In this document: in pieces, positions 42,943 through 52,374 of the stretch
Numbering within the stretch: the first letter of the stretch is position 1
How the letters are laid out: each line of letters starts with the position of its first letter
Assembly: GCF_001758785.1 (NCBI RefSeq)
Contig: NZ_LROM01000085.1
Coordinates: forward strand, 51,815-115,814
Source: Duganella phyllosphaerae
GTDB lineage: Bacteria; Pseudomonadota; Gammaproteobacteria; Burkholderiales; Burkholderiaceae_D
Length of the DNA: 64,000 nucleotides
Direction of reading: 5' to 3'
Notes under the pieces: generated by a model
The model's input: only the letters and a program-made list of their open reading frames with translations
Told to the model about the DNA's origin: nothing
The model's database searches: none
Program-made: the position numbers and the translations under genes

Positions 42943-44760
42943 ATGAAGAAAACGACTAAAACCCCGGCCATCGTCTACACCATCGTGGGCCATGACCTGG
43001 CGGCCCATTTGTTCCACGTAACCGTGACCGTGGCGGCGCCGTCCGAAGTGGGGCAGGTGTTTGCACTGCCGGCCTGGATACCGGGCAGCTACATGATCCG
43101 CGAATTCTCGCGCAATATCGTGCGCATCCGCGCCGAGTCGGACGGCCAGCCGGTCGAATTGACCAAGCTCGATAAACACTCGTGGCAGGCAGCGCCGCTG
43201 AAAAACCACGCGGCCGCGCTTACGCTGCATTACGAAGTCTATGCCTGGGACCTGTCGGTGCGCGCCGCCCACCTGGACCAGAACCACGCCTTCTTTAACG
43301 GCACCAGCGTGTTCCTGCGCGTACTGGGCCAGGAAGAAACGCCGCACGTGGTGGACATCCAGCGTCCCGCTGACGAAGCTGGCAAAACCTGGCGCGTGGC
43401 CACCGCACTGCCGGAACTCAAAGCCAAACGCTATGGCTACGGCACCTACATCGCCTCGAATTACGACGAATTGATCGACCATCCGGTGGAGCAGGGCGAC
43501 TTTGCGCTGGCCACCTTCAAGGCGCACGGCATTGCGCACGACGTGGTGGTCACCGGCCGTGTGCCGAACCTCGACCTCGCGCGCCTGTGCACGGATCTGA
43601 AACGCATTTGCGAGACGCAAATCACCTTCTTCGAGCCGAAGGCCAAGAAGGCGCCGATGGACCGCTACGTGTTCATGACCATGGCGGTGGGCGACGGCTA
43701 CGGCGGGCTGGAACACCGGGCCTCGACCGCGCTGATTTGCAATCGTGGCGATTTGCCGACGACTGCGGCCACCACGAAAGATATCGGCGACGGCTACCTG
43801 CAATACCTGGGCCTGTGCAGCCACGAGTATTTCCACACCTGGAACGTCAAGCGCATCAAGCCGGCCGCGTTTGCGCCGTACAACCTGCAAGTGGAAAATT
43901 ACTCACCGCTGCTGTGGCTGTTCGAGGGCTTTACCAGTTACTACGACGACTTGATGCTGGTCCGTTCCGGCCTGATTGCGGAGCCGACGTACTTCAAATT
44001 GCTGGGCAAGACCATCGGCAGCGTGTTGCGCGGCAGCGGCCGTACCAAGCAAAGCGTGGCCGAATCGAGCTTCGACGCCTGGGGCAAGTACTACCGCCAG
44101 GACGAAAACGCACCGAACGCCATCATCAGCTACTACACCAAGGGCTCGCTGATCGCGCTGGCGCTCGACCTCAGCATCCGCGCCAAGACCGGCGGCAAGA
44201 AGTCGCTCGACGACGTGATGCGCGCCTTGTGGGAGCGGTATGGCCGCGACTTCTACCAGGGCGCTGGCAGGGGCGTGACCCCGGCCGAGGTGGAAGCGCT
44301 GTTTGACGAGATCAGCGGCGGGCGCTTCAAACCGTTCTTCGACAAGTACATCCGCGGCACCGAGGACGTGCCGCTGGCCAAGCTGCTGGCGCCGTTCGGG
44401 GTCAAGTATGTGGACGACCGCAAGTCGTCCCAGCCCAGCCTGGACGCCAACCTGGGCCGCGACGGCAGTGACTGCAAGTTATCTGCCGTGCACGAAAACG
44501 GCGCGGCGCACCTGGCCGGTTTGTCGGCCGGCGACGTGCTGGTGGCGGTCGATGGCTTGCGCGTGACTGCCACCAACCTGGACAGTTTGCTGTCGCGCTA
44601 CGCGGTGGGCAGCACGGTGGAAATCCATGCGTTCCGGCGCGACGAGTTGATGACTTTCAGCGCCGTCTTGCAGGGTGACCGGGTGCCGGGCATTACCTTG
44701 TCGCTCGATCCGGTGGCGAAAAAATCGGCCGGGCCGCTGCGTCCGAGCGCTGCGCGCTAG
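42943..44760 (+). CDS. M61 family metallopeptidase with PDZ domain
   Basis: The 605-aa protein has an N-terminal beta domain, then the gluzincin zinc motif HEYFH (H294, E295, H298) with the downstream LFEGFTSYYDDL. A C-terminal PDZ domain follows (about 495-590, GAAHLAGLSAGDVLVAVDGL). M61 enzymes (glycyl aminopeptidase) remove N-terminal Gly or Ala. No signal peptide is visible, so a cytoplasmic location is likely. The start follows an AGGA site. It lies 14 bases after the MocA gene, but a related function is not obvious. Confidence 0.88.
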   Translation: MKKTTKTPAIVYTIVGHDLAAHLFHVTVTVAAPSEVGQVFALPAWIPGSYMIREFSRNIVRIRAESDGQPVELTKLDKHSWQAAPLKNHAAALTLHYEVYAWDLSVRAAHLDQNHAFFNGTSVFLRVLGQEETPHVVDIQRPADEAGKTWRVATALPELKAKRYGYGTYIASNYDELIDHPVEQGDFALATFKAHGIAHDVVVTGRVPNLDLARLCTDLKRICETQITFFEPKAKKAPMDRYVFMTMAVGDGYGGLEHRASTALICNRGDLPTTAATTKDIGDGYLQYLGLCSHEYFHTWNVKRIKPAAFAPYNLQVENYSPLLWLFEGFTSYYDDLMLVRSGLIAEPTYFKLLGKTIGSVLRGSGRTKQSVAESSFDAWGKYYRQDENAPNAIISYYTKGSLIALALDLSIRAKTGGKKSLDDVMRALWERYGRDFYQGAGRGVTPAEVEALFDEISGGRFKPFFDKYIRGTEDVPLAKLLAPFGVKYVDDRKSSQPSLDANLGRDGSDCKLSAVHENGAAHLAGLSAGDVLVAVDGLRVTATNLDSLLSRYAVGSTVEIHAFRRDELMTFSAVLQGDRVPGITLSLDPVAKKSAGPLRPSAAR

Positions 44761-44770
44761 GCTTTTTTTT
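44746..44770 (+). terminator. Possible terminator overlapping the M61 stop codon
   Basis: A short stem (AGCGC with GCGCT, loop TGC, 44746-44758) reaches the stop codon. Eight T residues follow at 44763-44770. The short stem makes its strength uncertain. Confidence 0.4.
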
Positions 44771-44834
44771 ACCCGCAAAGCCAACCAGACCCGCAACGCC
44801 AACCAGGGTCGGACCCCGTATGGGGTCCGACCCT
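44771..44834. repeat. Tandem direct repeat plus perfect 13-bp inverted repeat
   Basis: CGCAA(A/C)GCCAACCAG occurs twice (about 44774 and 44793). A perfect 13-bp inverted repeat follows (44805-44817 with 44822-44834, GTAT loop), whose arms are GC-rich and nearly palindromic themselves. It does not code and resembles repeats dispersed in genomes of this group, as far as can be told without a search. Confidence 0.6.
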
Positions 44835-45003
44835 ACGTGGTCACGTCTGCGTATCGCAAATCCTGATGGCCGGGTTACGCTCTTCTCATGCCAAATTTCG
44901 GCATATTTACGCCATCATCCGGCACAAAGCTCCGTTATCGGCCCCATCCGCCGCCACTTTTGGCAGAAACCTGCTCACCAAGCCGCGTACAATGCTGCTA
45001 TCA

Positions 45004-45023
45004 TGCGAATAATTCTCATTCGC
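45004..45023. promoter_or_regulatory. Fur-box-like site before the DUF3649-PepSY-DUF3325 operon
   Basis: GCGAAT-AATTCTC-ATTCGC (45005-45023) is a near-palindrome. It contains AATAATTCTCATT, a common form of the Fur box. It lies 16 bases before the first start codon of the operon, so Fur should repress it when iron is ample. TACAAT at 44988-44993 is a plausible -10. Confidence 0.7.
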
Positions 45024-45038
45024 TAAATTGCGCTCATC

Positions 45039-45335
45039 ATGGCCACTGCTTCGATTTCCCGCCGCGACATCGTCTCGCGAACGCTGGCTGCCGTCCTCGG
45101 CGGCTATGCCTTTACCTGGGGGCTGGTCGCGTTCGGCATGGCCGCCATGGTGGCCGCCGACATGGAATTTCATGATGCCGAACACCTGTCCGCCATCATC
45201 GGCTTCCTGGTGTTTTTGATCATCTTCCTGGCCGCTTTTGCTGCCCGCAACATCAACCGCGTGTGGCTGGTGCTGGTCGCTGGCGCCGTGATCCTGGCGG
45301 CAGCGGCCACCGGCATCCAGAGCCTGGTCGTCTAA
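45039..45335 (+). CDS. DUF3649 family small membrane protein
   Basis: The 98-aa protein has three hydrophobic segments (about residues 15-40, 50-68 and 74-96) and the YAFTWGLVAFGMAA motif typical of DUF3649. Genes of this family are regularly found with PepSY-domain membrane proteins and iron-siderophore uptake genes. The function is unknown; a role in ferric-siderophore reduction or export across the inner membrane is inferred from context. It directly follows a Fur-box-like site. No clear ribosome site is visible. Confidence 0.75.
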   Translation: MATASISRRDIVSRTLAAVLGGYAFTWGLVAFGMAAMVAADMEFHDAEHLSAIIGFLVFLIIFLAAFAARNINRVWLVLVAGAVILAAAATGIQSLVV

Positions 45336-45378
45336 ATAGCCGAGCAACTGAGCAACCGACACTTACGGAGTTTTTCCA

Positions 45379-47058
45379 ATGCTGCAGAATTTCAGACAGT
45401 CGATGGCCTGGGTACACACCTGGTTCGGACTGGCCCTGGGCTTTGTCCTGGTGGTGGTATTTTTCTTCGGCTCGCTGTCGGTGTTCGACCGCGAGATCGA
45501 CCGCTGGGCGATTCCCGCTTCGCGCTTCGAGCCGCAACCGATGCCGTCGTTCGACAAGTTGATGCGCCCGATTTTCCAGGACATGCAGCCGCTGCCCGAA
45601 GCGCGCGCGTTCACCGAGCCGCTGGTCAACGGGCCGCTGCCTGAACATTTCGACAAGGTTCGCAGCTGGTCCGCTTACACCACCCATCGCGATCCGGTGC
45701 TGACCTTGTACGCCGGCTACGAGGTGCCGAACGCCAAAGATCCGGAAACCCTGATTTACGCCCAGCGCACGGTCGATCCGCGCACCGGCGCCGCCTTGCC
45801 CGACGACCGCCTCAAGGTCGGCAGCGGGTTTTTCTACCCGCTGCATTACAGCCTCACGTTGAACTGGAAAGGTGTCGGCTACTGGATCGTCGGCTTTGCC
45901 GCGCTGATGATGCTGGTGGCCCTGGTCACCGGCGTGGTCATGCACCGCAAGATTTTCCGCGAGTTGTTTACCTTTCGGCCTAAAAAGACCACCCAGCGCA
46001 GCATGCTCGATCTGCACAACCTGACCGGCGTGGTCGCGCTGCCGTTTCACTTCTTCTTCGCCTTTACCGGCCTGGTGATTTTTGCCGGCATCTACTTCCC
46101 GATCGGCCACACCCAGCTCGAAGCCTTGCACGACCAGCACGAAAAACACGAGGCGCTGGAAACCGGCCTGCCGCACGACCCGGCCGGCATCCCGGCCAAG
46201 ATGGCCTCGGTCGACGCCATGGTCAAGGAAGCGCAGCGCCGCTGGGCCGAAAAAGGCATGGCTGGCGATGTCGGCTTGCTGTTCATGCAGCACGTGGGCG
46301 ACGCCAACGGTTATGTCAGCGTCTATCGCGCCGGTACCGACCGCATTGCGCTGACCGGCGAGGGCATCCACTTCAAGGCATCCACCGGCGTCGTGATGCG
46401 GGAAGATCCACCGCCCACCGCTGTCGGCCGCATCAACGAATTCCTCACCGGCCTGCACTTGCAGCACTTCCGCCATTGGCTGTTGCGTTGGCTGTATGTG
46501 CTGGGCGGGCTGCTCGGCTGCGCCTGTATCGCCACCGGTTTCCTGTTCTTTGTCGAAAAGCGCAAGCGCCAGCACGCCAAACAGGGCAGCAGTGGCGCCC
46601 GCATTGTCGATGCGCTGGGCGTGACCACGCTCACCGGCATGATGATCGCCGCGCTGGGCATGTTGATCGCCAACCGCCTGCTGCCTGACGTGATGCCGTC
46701 AGGCTGGCCGCTGCGCGGCGACATGGAACAATACTGCTTCTGGGGTACCTGGGTGGTGGCGATGGCGCATGCGTTCTGGCGCACCGCGCCGGTGGCCGAG
46801 GGCCACATTGCCCCGGCCTGGCGCGAGCAATGCCTGGCCATCGCGGTGCTGGGCGTGGCTGCGCCGGTGCTGAACTGGATCACCACCGGCGACCACCTGC
46901 TGCGCACCATCGGCAACGGTTACTGGCCGGTGGCCGGCGTTGACCTGTTCATGCTGACCGGCGCGGTGCTGGCCGCCATGGCCGCGCGCAAGCTGCAACT
47001 GCGCGCCGAGAGCACGATGACAGTCAACACCCCGGTGATGGAGGCAGGTCATGCCTGA
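45379..47058 (+). CDS. PepSY-associated TM helix domain protein (iron-uptake linked)
   Basis: The 559-aa protein has an N-terminal membrane segment (about residues 12-35), a large periplasmic part with a PepSY domain, and several further TM helices. Conserved histidines occur in HTWFGL, LHYSLTLNW and LHLQHFRHWLLRW. The histidine-rich TM architecture is shared with siderophore-reductase-type membrane proteins such as FoxB, which reduce ferric-siderophores at the inner membrane. It is likely cotranscribed with the DUF3649 and DUF3325 genes; the stop overlaps the DUF3325 start by 8 bases. A Fur-box-like site precedes the operon. Confidence 0.8.
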   Translation: MLQNFRQSMAWVHTWFGLALGFVLVVVFFFGSLSVFDREIDRWAIPASRFEPQPMPSFDKLMRPIFQDMQPLPEARAFTEPLVNGPLPEHFDKVRSWSAYTTHRDPVLTLYAGYEVPNAKDPETLIYAQRTVDPRTGAALPDDRLKVGSGFFYPLHYSLTLNWKGVGYWIVGFAALMMLVALVTGVVMHRKIFRELFTFRPKKTTQRSMLDLHNLTGVVALPFHFFFAFTGLVIFAGIYFPIGHTQLEALHDQHEKHEALETGLPHDPAGIPAKMASVDAMVKEAQRRWAEKGMAGDVGLLFMQHVGDANGYVSVYRAGTDRIALTGEGIHFKASTGVVMREDPPPTAVGRINEFLTGLHLQHFRHWLLRWLYVLGGLLGCACIATGFLFFVEKRKRQHAKQGSSGARIVDALGVTTLTGMMIAALGMLIANRLLPDVMPSGWPLRGDMEQYCFWGTWVVAMAHAFWRTAPVAEGHIAPAWREQCLAIAVLGVAAPVLNWITTGDHLLRTIGNGYWPVAGVDLFMLTGAVLAAMAARKLQLRAESTMTVNTPVMEAGHA

Positions 47059-47368
47059 TGCATTGATGTTGTTGGTGGCGCTGGTCGTCACCGTGATGGG
47101 CATGGGCTGGCTGGCCCTGTCGATGGAAAACCACTGGGAACAGGTGCGCGGCAAAGCGGCCTGTCCACCGGCCACGGTCAGGTCGCTGCGCTTGCTGGGC
47201 GCGGTGGCGCTGCTCACTTCCCTGGTGCTGTGCCTGATGGTCGACTCGGCGTCGATGGCGTCGCTGGTGTGGGTGATGAGCGTGGCGGGGGCGGCGGTGA
47301 TCGTGGCGTTTACGCTCACCTGGAAAGCCAGCGCGCTGGCCCCCCTGGTGTTCTGGACTAAGGCTTAA
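47051..47368 (+). CDS. DUF3325 family small membrane protein
   Basis: The 105-aa protein has three hydrophobic segments and conserved residues ALSMENHWEQV between the first two. DUF3325 genes accompany DUF3649 and PepSY-TM genes in iron-uptake loci. It overlaps the preceding gene by 8 bases, so translation is coupled. No biochemical role is established. Confidence 0.8.
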   Translation: MPDALMLLVALVVTVMGMGWLALSMENHWEQVRGKAACPPATVRSLRLLGAVALLTSLVLCLMVDSASMASLVWVMSVAGAAVIVAFTLTWKASALAPLVFWTKA

Positions 47369-47384
47369 ATTTTCGGGCTAAAGC

Positions 47385-48185
47385 TTAGTTAAACAGGCGC
47401 GCCAACTCTGCGCCCGGATCTTCCGCGCGCATGAAGGCTTCGCCGACCAGGAACGCGTGCACGTTTGCCGCGCGCATGCGTTCCACGTCGGCCGGCACCA
47501 TGATGCCCGATTCGGTGATCACCAGCTTGTCCTCCGGGATGCGGTCCAGCAGCCCCAGAGTATTGTCCAGCGAGACTTCGAACGTGCGCAGGTTGCGGTT
47601 ATTAATCCCCAGCAGCCGGGTTTTCAGGCGCAGCGCGGCAGTCAGTTCGTCGCCGTCGTGGGTTTCCACCAGCACGCCCATGCCCAGTTCGTGGGCAACC
47701 GCTTCCATTTCCGCCATCAAGCCGTGGTCCAGCGCCGAGACGATCAACAGGATCGCATCGGCTCCCATCGCGCGTGCCTGGTAGATCTGGTAGATGTCGA
47801 TCATGAAGTCCTTGCGCAGCGCCGGCAGCGCGCACGCGGCGCGCGCCTGCTCCAGGTACGCGGCCGAACCCTGGAAAAACTGTTCATCGGTCAGCACCGA
47901 CAGGCACGCCGCGCCATGGGCTTCGTAGGTTTTGGCGATATCGGCCGGGTGGAAGTCGGCGCGGATTACGCCTTTCGACGGTGACGCTTTCTTGATCTCG
48001 GAGATCACGCCGGGTTTGCCGGCGTCGATCTTGGCGCGCAGGCCCGCTTCGAAGCCGCGCAGCTGGGCGCGCAGCTCGGTGTGCGATTCGACGTCAGCGC
48101 GCAGGCTGGCAAAGCTGCGGTGTTTTTTTGCGGCGGCTACTTCGTCGGCTTTGACAGCCAGGATTTTATTGAGGATGTCGGACAT
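47385..48185 (-). CDS. trpC: Indole-3-glycerol phosphate synthase
   Basis: The 266-aa TIM-barrel enzyme has the family motifs [53 protein letters not shown] and the phosphate-binding [13 protein letters not shown]. It converts carboxyphenylaminodeoxyribulose phosphate to indole-3-glycerol phosphate in tryptophan synthesis. It is monofunctional, as is usual in betaproteobacteria. It is the last gene of the trp unit in this window and is separated from trpD by 102 bases that contain a dispersed repeat. Confidence 0.97.
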   Translation of the reverse strand: MSDILNKILAVKADEVAAAKKHRSFASLRADVESHTELRAQLRGFEAGLRAKIDAGKPGVISEIKKASPSKGVIRADFHPADIAKTYEAHGAACLSVLTDEQFFQGSAAYLEQARAACALPALRKDFMIDIYQIYQARAMGADAILLIVSALDHGLMAEMEAVAHELGMGVLVETHDGDELTAALRLKTRLLGINNRNLRTFEVSLDNTLGLLDRIPEDKLVITESGIMVPADVERMRAANVHAFLVGEAFMRAEDPGAELARLFN

Positions 48186-48213
48186 GGTTTGCGGTTCACT
48201 TATTCGGGCGTTT

Positions 48214-48247
48214 TATGGATCCCCGCGTTCGCGAGGATGACGGATCG
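48214..48247. repeat. Dispersed 34-bp hairpin repeat, copy 2, between trpD and trpC
   Basis: It matches the copy at 3162-3195 at 28 of 34 positions and keeps the TATGGAT...GGATGACGGAT frame around a GC-rich hairpin. It lies inside the trp operon. Confidence 0.7.
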
Positions 48248-48287
48248 GCGCGCGGCAGCGTTGTTGATAACGCTGCCTGGTCTGCGT

Positions 48288-49331
48288 TCATTCCCTGTTA
48301 CCGGCACCAAGGTTCTGTGTAACCTGCACAAATTGTTCAACTTTTTTCAAGGCGTCGCCGGAGGTAATCGCCGCGCGCGCGCGTTGCAAGCCGTTTTCTA
48401 TCGAATCGGCCACCCCGGCAGCATACAACGCGGTGCCGGCATTGAGCGCCACGATGTCGAAAGCGGGACCCGGTTCACCGCGCAGCGCTTCCATCATTTT
48501 CGCTTTCGATTCGGCGGCGTCGCCCACTTTCAGGTTGCGGCTGGCGATCATCGGCAGGCCGAAGTCTTCCGGGTGGATTTCGTATTCGCGAATTTCACCG
48601 TTGACCAGTTCACCGATCATGGTGCCGGCGCCCAGCGATACTTCGTCCATATTGTCGCGGCCATAGACCACGATGGCGTGCTGCGCACCCAGGCGTTGCA
48701 GTACCCGCACCTGGATCCCGACCAAATCCGCGTGAAATACGCCCATCAGGATGTTCGGTGCGCCGGCCGGGTTGGTCAGCGGGCCCAGGATATTGAAGAT
48801 CGAGCGCACGCCGAGCTCCTTGCGTACCGGCGCCACGTGGCGCATGGCCGCGTGGTGGTTCGGTGCGAACATGAAGCCGATCCCGGTTTGCGCGATCGAT
48901 TGGGCAATCTGTTCCGGCTTGAGGTTGATGTTGGCGCCCAGCGCCTCGATCACGTCCGCGCTGCCCGACGACGACGACACGCTGCGACCGCCGTGCTTGG
49001 CCACGCGGGCGCCAGCCGCCGCCGCCACGAACATGGCGGTGGTGGAGATATTGAAGGTGTGGGCGCCGTCGCCGCCGGTGCCGACGATGTCGAGCAGGCC
49101 GGTGGTGTCGGCCATGGGCACCTTGGTGGAAAATTCGCGCATCACTTGCGCAGCAGCGGCGATCTCGCCGATGGTCTCTTTTTTCACGCGCAGGCCCATG
49201 GTCAATGCCGCGACCATGGTGGGCGACATTTCGCCGGACATGATCTGGCGGAACAGGTGCAGCATCTCGTCGTGGAAAATCTCGCGGTGTTCGATACAGC
49301 GCAGCAGTGCTTCTTGATGGGTAATCGCCAT
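48288..49331 (-). CDS. trpD: Anthranilate phosphoribosyltransferase
   Basis: The 347-aa enzyme has [17 protein letters not shown] (PRPP-binding), [20 protein letters not shown] and [12 protein letters not shown]. It joins anthranilate to phosphoribosyl pyrophosphate in tryptophan synthesis. The start at 49331 is chosen because GAAGGA is upstream and family members begin near MAITHQEAL; six extra residues from 49349 are rejected. It is 49 bases downstream of trpG. Confidence 0.97.
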   Translation of the reverse strand: MAITHQEALLRCIEHREIFHDEMLHLFRQIMSGEMSPTMVAALTMGLRVKKETIGEIAAAAQVMREFSTKVPMADTTGLLDIVGTGGDGAHTFNISTTAMFVAAAAGARVAKHGGRSVSSSSGSADVIEALGANINLKPEQIAQSIAQTGIGFMFAPNHHAAMRHVAPVRKELGVRSIFNILGPLTNPAGAPNILMGVFHADLVGIQVRVLQRLGAQHAIVVYGRDNMDEVSLGAGTMIGELVNGEIREYEIHPEDFGLPMIASRNLKVGDAAESKAKMMEALRGEPGPAFDIVALNAGTALYAAGVADSIENGLQRARAAITSGDALKKVEQFVQVTQNLGAGNRE

Positions 49332-49380
49332 GACCAATCCTTCTCTCAAATTTTTACGCAGATGTACTACAGCGGACTGC

Positions 49381-49944
49381 TTAACGAACCAGGAAGTTCT
49401 TCAGCAAGGCGTGGCCGTGTTCGGACAGGATCGACTCGGGGTGGAACTGCACACCCTCGATGTCGTAATCCTTGTGCCGCACGCCCATGATTTCGCCGTC
49501 ATCCGTCCATGCCGTCACTTCGAGGCAGGCTGGCAAGGAGCTGCGCTCGATGGCCAGGGAGTGATAGCGGATCACCGTAAACGGCGAGGGCAAGTCCTTG
49601 AAGACACCCACGCCGGTATGCGCGATAAGAGAGGTTTTGCCATGCATGACCTGCTTGGCGCGGATCACCTTGCCGCCGAACGCTTCACCGATGGCCTGGT
49701 GGCCCAGGCAGACACCCAGGATCGGCTTCTTGCCTGCGAAGTGTTTGAGCACGGCGATCGAAATGCCGGCCTGCGCCGGGTCTTTCGGACCGGGTGAGAT
49801 GCAGATGCGGTCGGGATTCAGCGCTTCGATTTCTTCGAGCGTGATTTCGTCGTTGCGGTATACGCGCACGTCTTCGCCCAGTTCGCCGAAGTACTGGACG
49901 ATGTTGTAGGTGAAGGAGTCGTAGTTGTCGATCATCAGCAGCAT
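49381..49944 (-). CDS. trpG: Anthranilate synthase component II (glutamine amidotransferase)
   Basis: The 187-aa subunit starts [14 protein letters not shown] and has the class I amidotransferase triad: cysteine in [11 protein letters not shown] and histidine and glutamate in VQFHPESI. It supplies ammonia from glutamine to the TrpE subunit. The start at 49944 has GGGAG upstream. It begins one base after the trpE stop codon, so the subunits are translationally coupled. Confidence 0.97.
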   Translation of the reverse strand: MLLMIDNYDSFTYNIVQYFGELGEDVRVYRNDEITLEEIEALNPDRICISPGPKDPAQAGISIAVLKHFAGKKPILGVCLGHQAIGEAFGGKVIRAKQVMHGKTSLIAHTGVGVFKDLPSPFTVIRYHSLAIERSSLPACLEVTAWTDDGEIMGVRHKDYDIEGVQFHPESILSEHGHALLKNFLVR

Positions 49945-49945
49945 G

Positions 49946-51448
49946 TCAGAACTCCCCATCCAGGCCATCTTGTACTTGTTCGGCAGCGCGCAGCACGGCG
50001 CGCGCCTTCGCTTCGGTTTCCTGCCATTCCATTTCTGCGATCGAGTCGGCGACGATGCCGGCGGCAGCCTGCACGTACAACATGCCGTCCTTGATCACGC
50101 CGGTGCGAATGGCGATCGCCACGTCCATTTCGCCGCCGAACGACAGGTAGCCGCAGGCGCCGCCGTAGATGCCGCGCTTGGAAATTTCGAGCTCGTCGAT
50201 CACTTCCATGGCCCGCACTTTCGGCGCGCCGGTGAGCGTGCCGGCCGGGAAGGTGGCGCGCAGCACGTCCAGGTTCGACAGGCCGCTTTTCAGCTTGCCC
50301 TCGACGTTGGAAACGATGTGCTGCACGTGCGAGTATTTTTCGATGACCAGGCGGTCGGTGACCTTGACGGTGCCGGTCTCGGAGATGCGGCCCAGGTCAT
50401 TGCGCGCCAGGTCGATCAGCATCACGTGTTCGGCGATTTCTTTCGGATCGGCCAGCAGTTCGGTGGCCAGTTCGGCGTCGCGCTCGGGCGTGGCGCCGCG
50501 CGGGCGGGTGCCGGCGATCGGGCGCAGCGTGACCTTTTTTTCGCCGTCCGCCAGGGTCTCGTTGCGCACCAAAATTTCGGGCGACGCGCCGACGATCTGC
50601 ATGTCGCCGAAATTGTAGAAGTACATATACGGCGACGGGTTCAGCGAACGCAGCGCGCGGTACAGCGACAGCGGCGAATCGACGTAAGGCTTGCGCAGGC
50701 GCTGGCCGATCTGCACCTGCATCAAATCGCCGGCCATCACGTATTCGTGGGCGCGGGCGACCGCCTTCAGATAATCTTCCTTGGCGAAGTCGCGCGTGAT
50801 CTCGGTGCGGACCGAGGCGCTGGTGACCGGTGCTTCCACGCCCCGGCGCAGCATCATGCGCAGGTCCTTTAAACGCTGGCGCGCTTTGCTGAACGATTCG
50901 GGCTGGGTGGTGTCCGCATACACGATCAGGTAGAGCTTGCCGGACAGGTTGTCGATCACCGCCAGTTCCTCGGTCACCATCAGCTGGATGTCGGGCAGGC
51001 CCAGGTCATCTTTTGGCTGGTTGGGCGAGCTGGCCAGGGTTTTTTCGATGTGGCGCACGGTGTCGTAGCCGAAGTAGCCGGCCAGGCCACCGCAAAAGCG
51101 CGGCATGCCGGGACGTACAGCTACTTTAAAACGCTTCTGGTAGGTTTCGATGAAGTCGAGCGGGTTGCCGTCATGGGTTTCGATGACAGCGCCATTCTTG
51201 ACGATCTCGGTGCGGTTGCCAAACGTGCGCAAAACGGTGTTGGCCGGCAGGCCGATGAACGAGAAGCGGCCGAAACGCTCGCCGCCCACCACCGACTCGA
51301 GCAGGAAGGTATTCTTGCCGGTGTTCTGGGACTGCGCCAGTTTCAGGTACAGCGTGAGCGGGGTTTCGAGATCGGCAAAGGCTTCGGCGATCAGCGGGAT
51401 GCGGTTGTAGCCTTCGTTGGCCAACGATTTGAATTCGAGTTCGGTCAT
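49946..51448 (-). CDS. trpE: Anthranilate synthase component I
   Basis: The 500-aa enzyme makes anthranilate from chorismate with TrpG. It has an N-terminal feedback-binding region with [18 protein letters not shown] (the LLES tryptophan-binding element) and the chorismate-binding catalytic domain ([52 protein letters not shown]). It is the first structural trp gene. Upstream lies a leader peptide and an attenuator hairpin, which predict control by tryptophan supply in addition to feedback inhibition. Confidence 0.97.
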   Translation of the reverse strand: MTELEFKSLANEGYNRIPLIAEAFADLETPLTLYLKLAQSQNTGKNTFLLESVVGGERFGRFSFIGLPANTVLRTFGNRTEIVKNGAVIETHDGNPLDFIETYQKRFKVAVRPGMPRFCGGLAGYFGYDTVRHIEKTLASSPNQPKDDLGLPDIQLMVTEELAVIDNLSGKLYLIVYADTTQPESFSKARQRLKDLRMMLRRGVEAPVTSASVRTEITRDFAKEDYLKAVARAHEYVMAGDLMQVQIGQRLRKPYVDSPLSLYRALRSLNPSPYMYFYNFGDMQIVGASPEILVRNETLADGEKKVTLRPIAGTRPRGATPERDAELATELLADPKEIAEHVMLIDLARNDLGRISETGTVKVTDRLVIEKYSHVQHIVSNVEGKLKSGLSNLDVLRATFPAGTLTGAPKVRAMEVIDELEISKRGIYGGACGYLSFGGEMDVAIAIRTGVIKDGMLYVQAAAGIVADSIAEMEWQETEAKARAVLRAAEQVQDGLDGEF

Positions 51449-51504
51449 GTGTGCTCTCCATGGCGCCGCGCGGTCACTGGTGTGAGGAGAGGGCGGCGCT
51501 GTTC

Positions 51505-51540
51505 AAAAAACCTGCCGTGCACCAGCGGTGCGGACGGCAG
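51505..51540 (-). terminator. trp attenuator (intrinsic terminator in the trpE leader)
   Basis: On the minus strand CTGCCGT (51540-51534) pairs with ACGGCAG (51518-51512), and CACC (51530-51527) with GGTG (51523-51520) inside. A run of T residues (51510-51505) follows. It lies 16 bases after the leader peptide stop codon and 57 bases before trpE, the position expected for a tryptophan attenuator. Confidence 0.88.
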
Positions 51541-51556
51541 CAATACGGCTCAGAGG

Positions 51557-51643
51557 TTAGTCTTGCCAGGATTGCCAGCGTCGCCAAAGCCAGGCCTCAA
51601 TCGAGCCTGGTTGGTTGACGGTGAGTTTTTTGGTGAGAGACAT
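51557..51643 (-). CDS. trpL: trp operon leader peptide
   Basis: A 28-codon frame begins with ATG at 51643 and ends with TAA at 51557. Four of its codons specify tryptophan, in the closely spaced run WLWRRWQSW. An attenuator hairpin with a U-tract follows 16 bases after the stop. When charged tRNA-Trp is scarce, the ribosome would stall at these codons and allow transcription into trpE. It is too short for standard gene finders. The start codon lies 17 bases after the gph stop; no classical ribosome site is obvious. Confidence 0.88.
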   Translation of the reverse strand: MSLTKKLTVNQPGSIEAWLWRRWQSWQD

Positions 51644-51659
51644 TTCGGTCTTTGTTCTG

Positions 51660-52373
51660 CTAAGTTGGTGTAGTTTGCGAACGTATCAGGCGCGCCGCGT
51701 CCAGCAGCGAGATAACTATACCATCGGAATCAATATTCTGTACAGATTCACCGTGGTTGTAACCGTACGGTACCGTCAACACCGGGCAACCCGCAGCCCG
51801 GGCCGCTTGCGCGTCGTTGGACGAGTCGCCAATCGCCACCACCTGCGCCGGTTGCAGGCCGAAGTCGGCGCACACGGTCAGCAACGGCAGCGGGTCCGGT
51901 TTCTTGCGCGCCAGCGAGTCGCCGCCGTACACCAACTCGAAGAAACCATCGAGACCCTTGAGCTTCAACAGCGGGGTGGTGAAGGCGATCGGCTTGTTGG
52001 TCACGCAGGCCAGGCGCAGGCCGTCGGCCTGCATCGCTTGTAATCCTTCGAGCACGTCCGGGTACAGCGCGCTGTGCTGACCGTTAATCGCCAGGTAGTG
52101 GCGCTGGTACGCTTCCATGGCCACGTTGAAGCGCGCTTCAACCGGCGGCGAATACGGGTCTTCTTTTAACTGCAGTGCCAGCACGGCGCGGATCAGGTTT
52201 TCCGATCCCTTGCCCACCATGACGGCGATCTGCTCGCGCGCCACCGGTGGCAGTTCCAGTTCTGCCAGCATGCCGCTCAAGGCCACGTGGAAGTCGGGGA
52301 TGGTGTCGAGCATGGTGCCATCGAGGTCGATGATTGCTGCGCGTACGCCGGCCAATACGGTCACCATGGTCAT
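51660..52373 (-). CDS. gph: Phosphoglycolate phosphatase (HAD family)
   Basis: The 237-aa HAD hydrolase has the nucleophile motif DLDGTMLDT, threonine in CVTNKP, lysine in RKKPDPLPL and the acidic GDSSNDAQAARAAGC motif. Gph removes 2-phosphoglycolate produced by DNA repair or oxygenation. It follows rpe by a single base and shares the operon with trpE, an order conserved in betaproteobacteria. The trp leader starts 17 bases after its stop codon, so the trp promoter should lie within its coding region. Confidence 0.92.
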   Translation of the reverse strand: MTMVTVLAGVRAAIIDLDGTMLDTIPDFHVALSGMLAELELPPVAREQIAVMVGKGSENLIRAVLALQLKEDPYSPPVEARFNVAMEAYQRHYLAINGQHSALYPDVLEGLQAMQADGLRLACVTNKPIAFTTPLLKLKGLDGFFELVYGGDSLARKKPDPLPLLTVCADFGLQPAQVVAIGDSSNDAQAARAAGCPVLTVPYGYNHGESVQNIDSDGIVISLLDAARLIRSQTTPT

Positions 52374-52374
52374 A

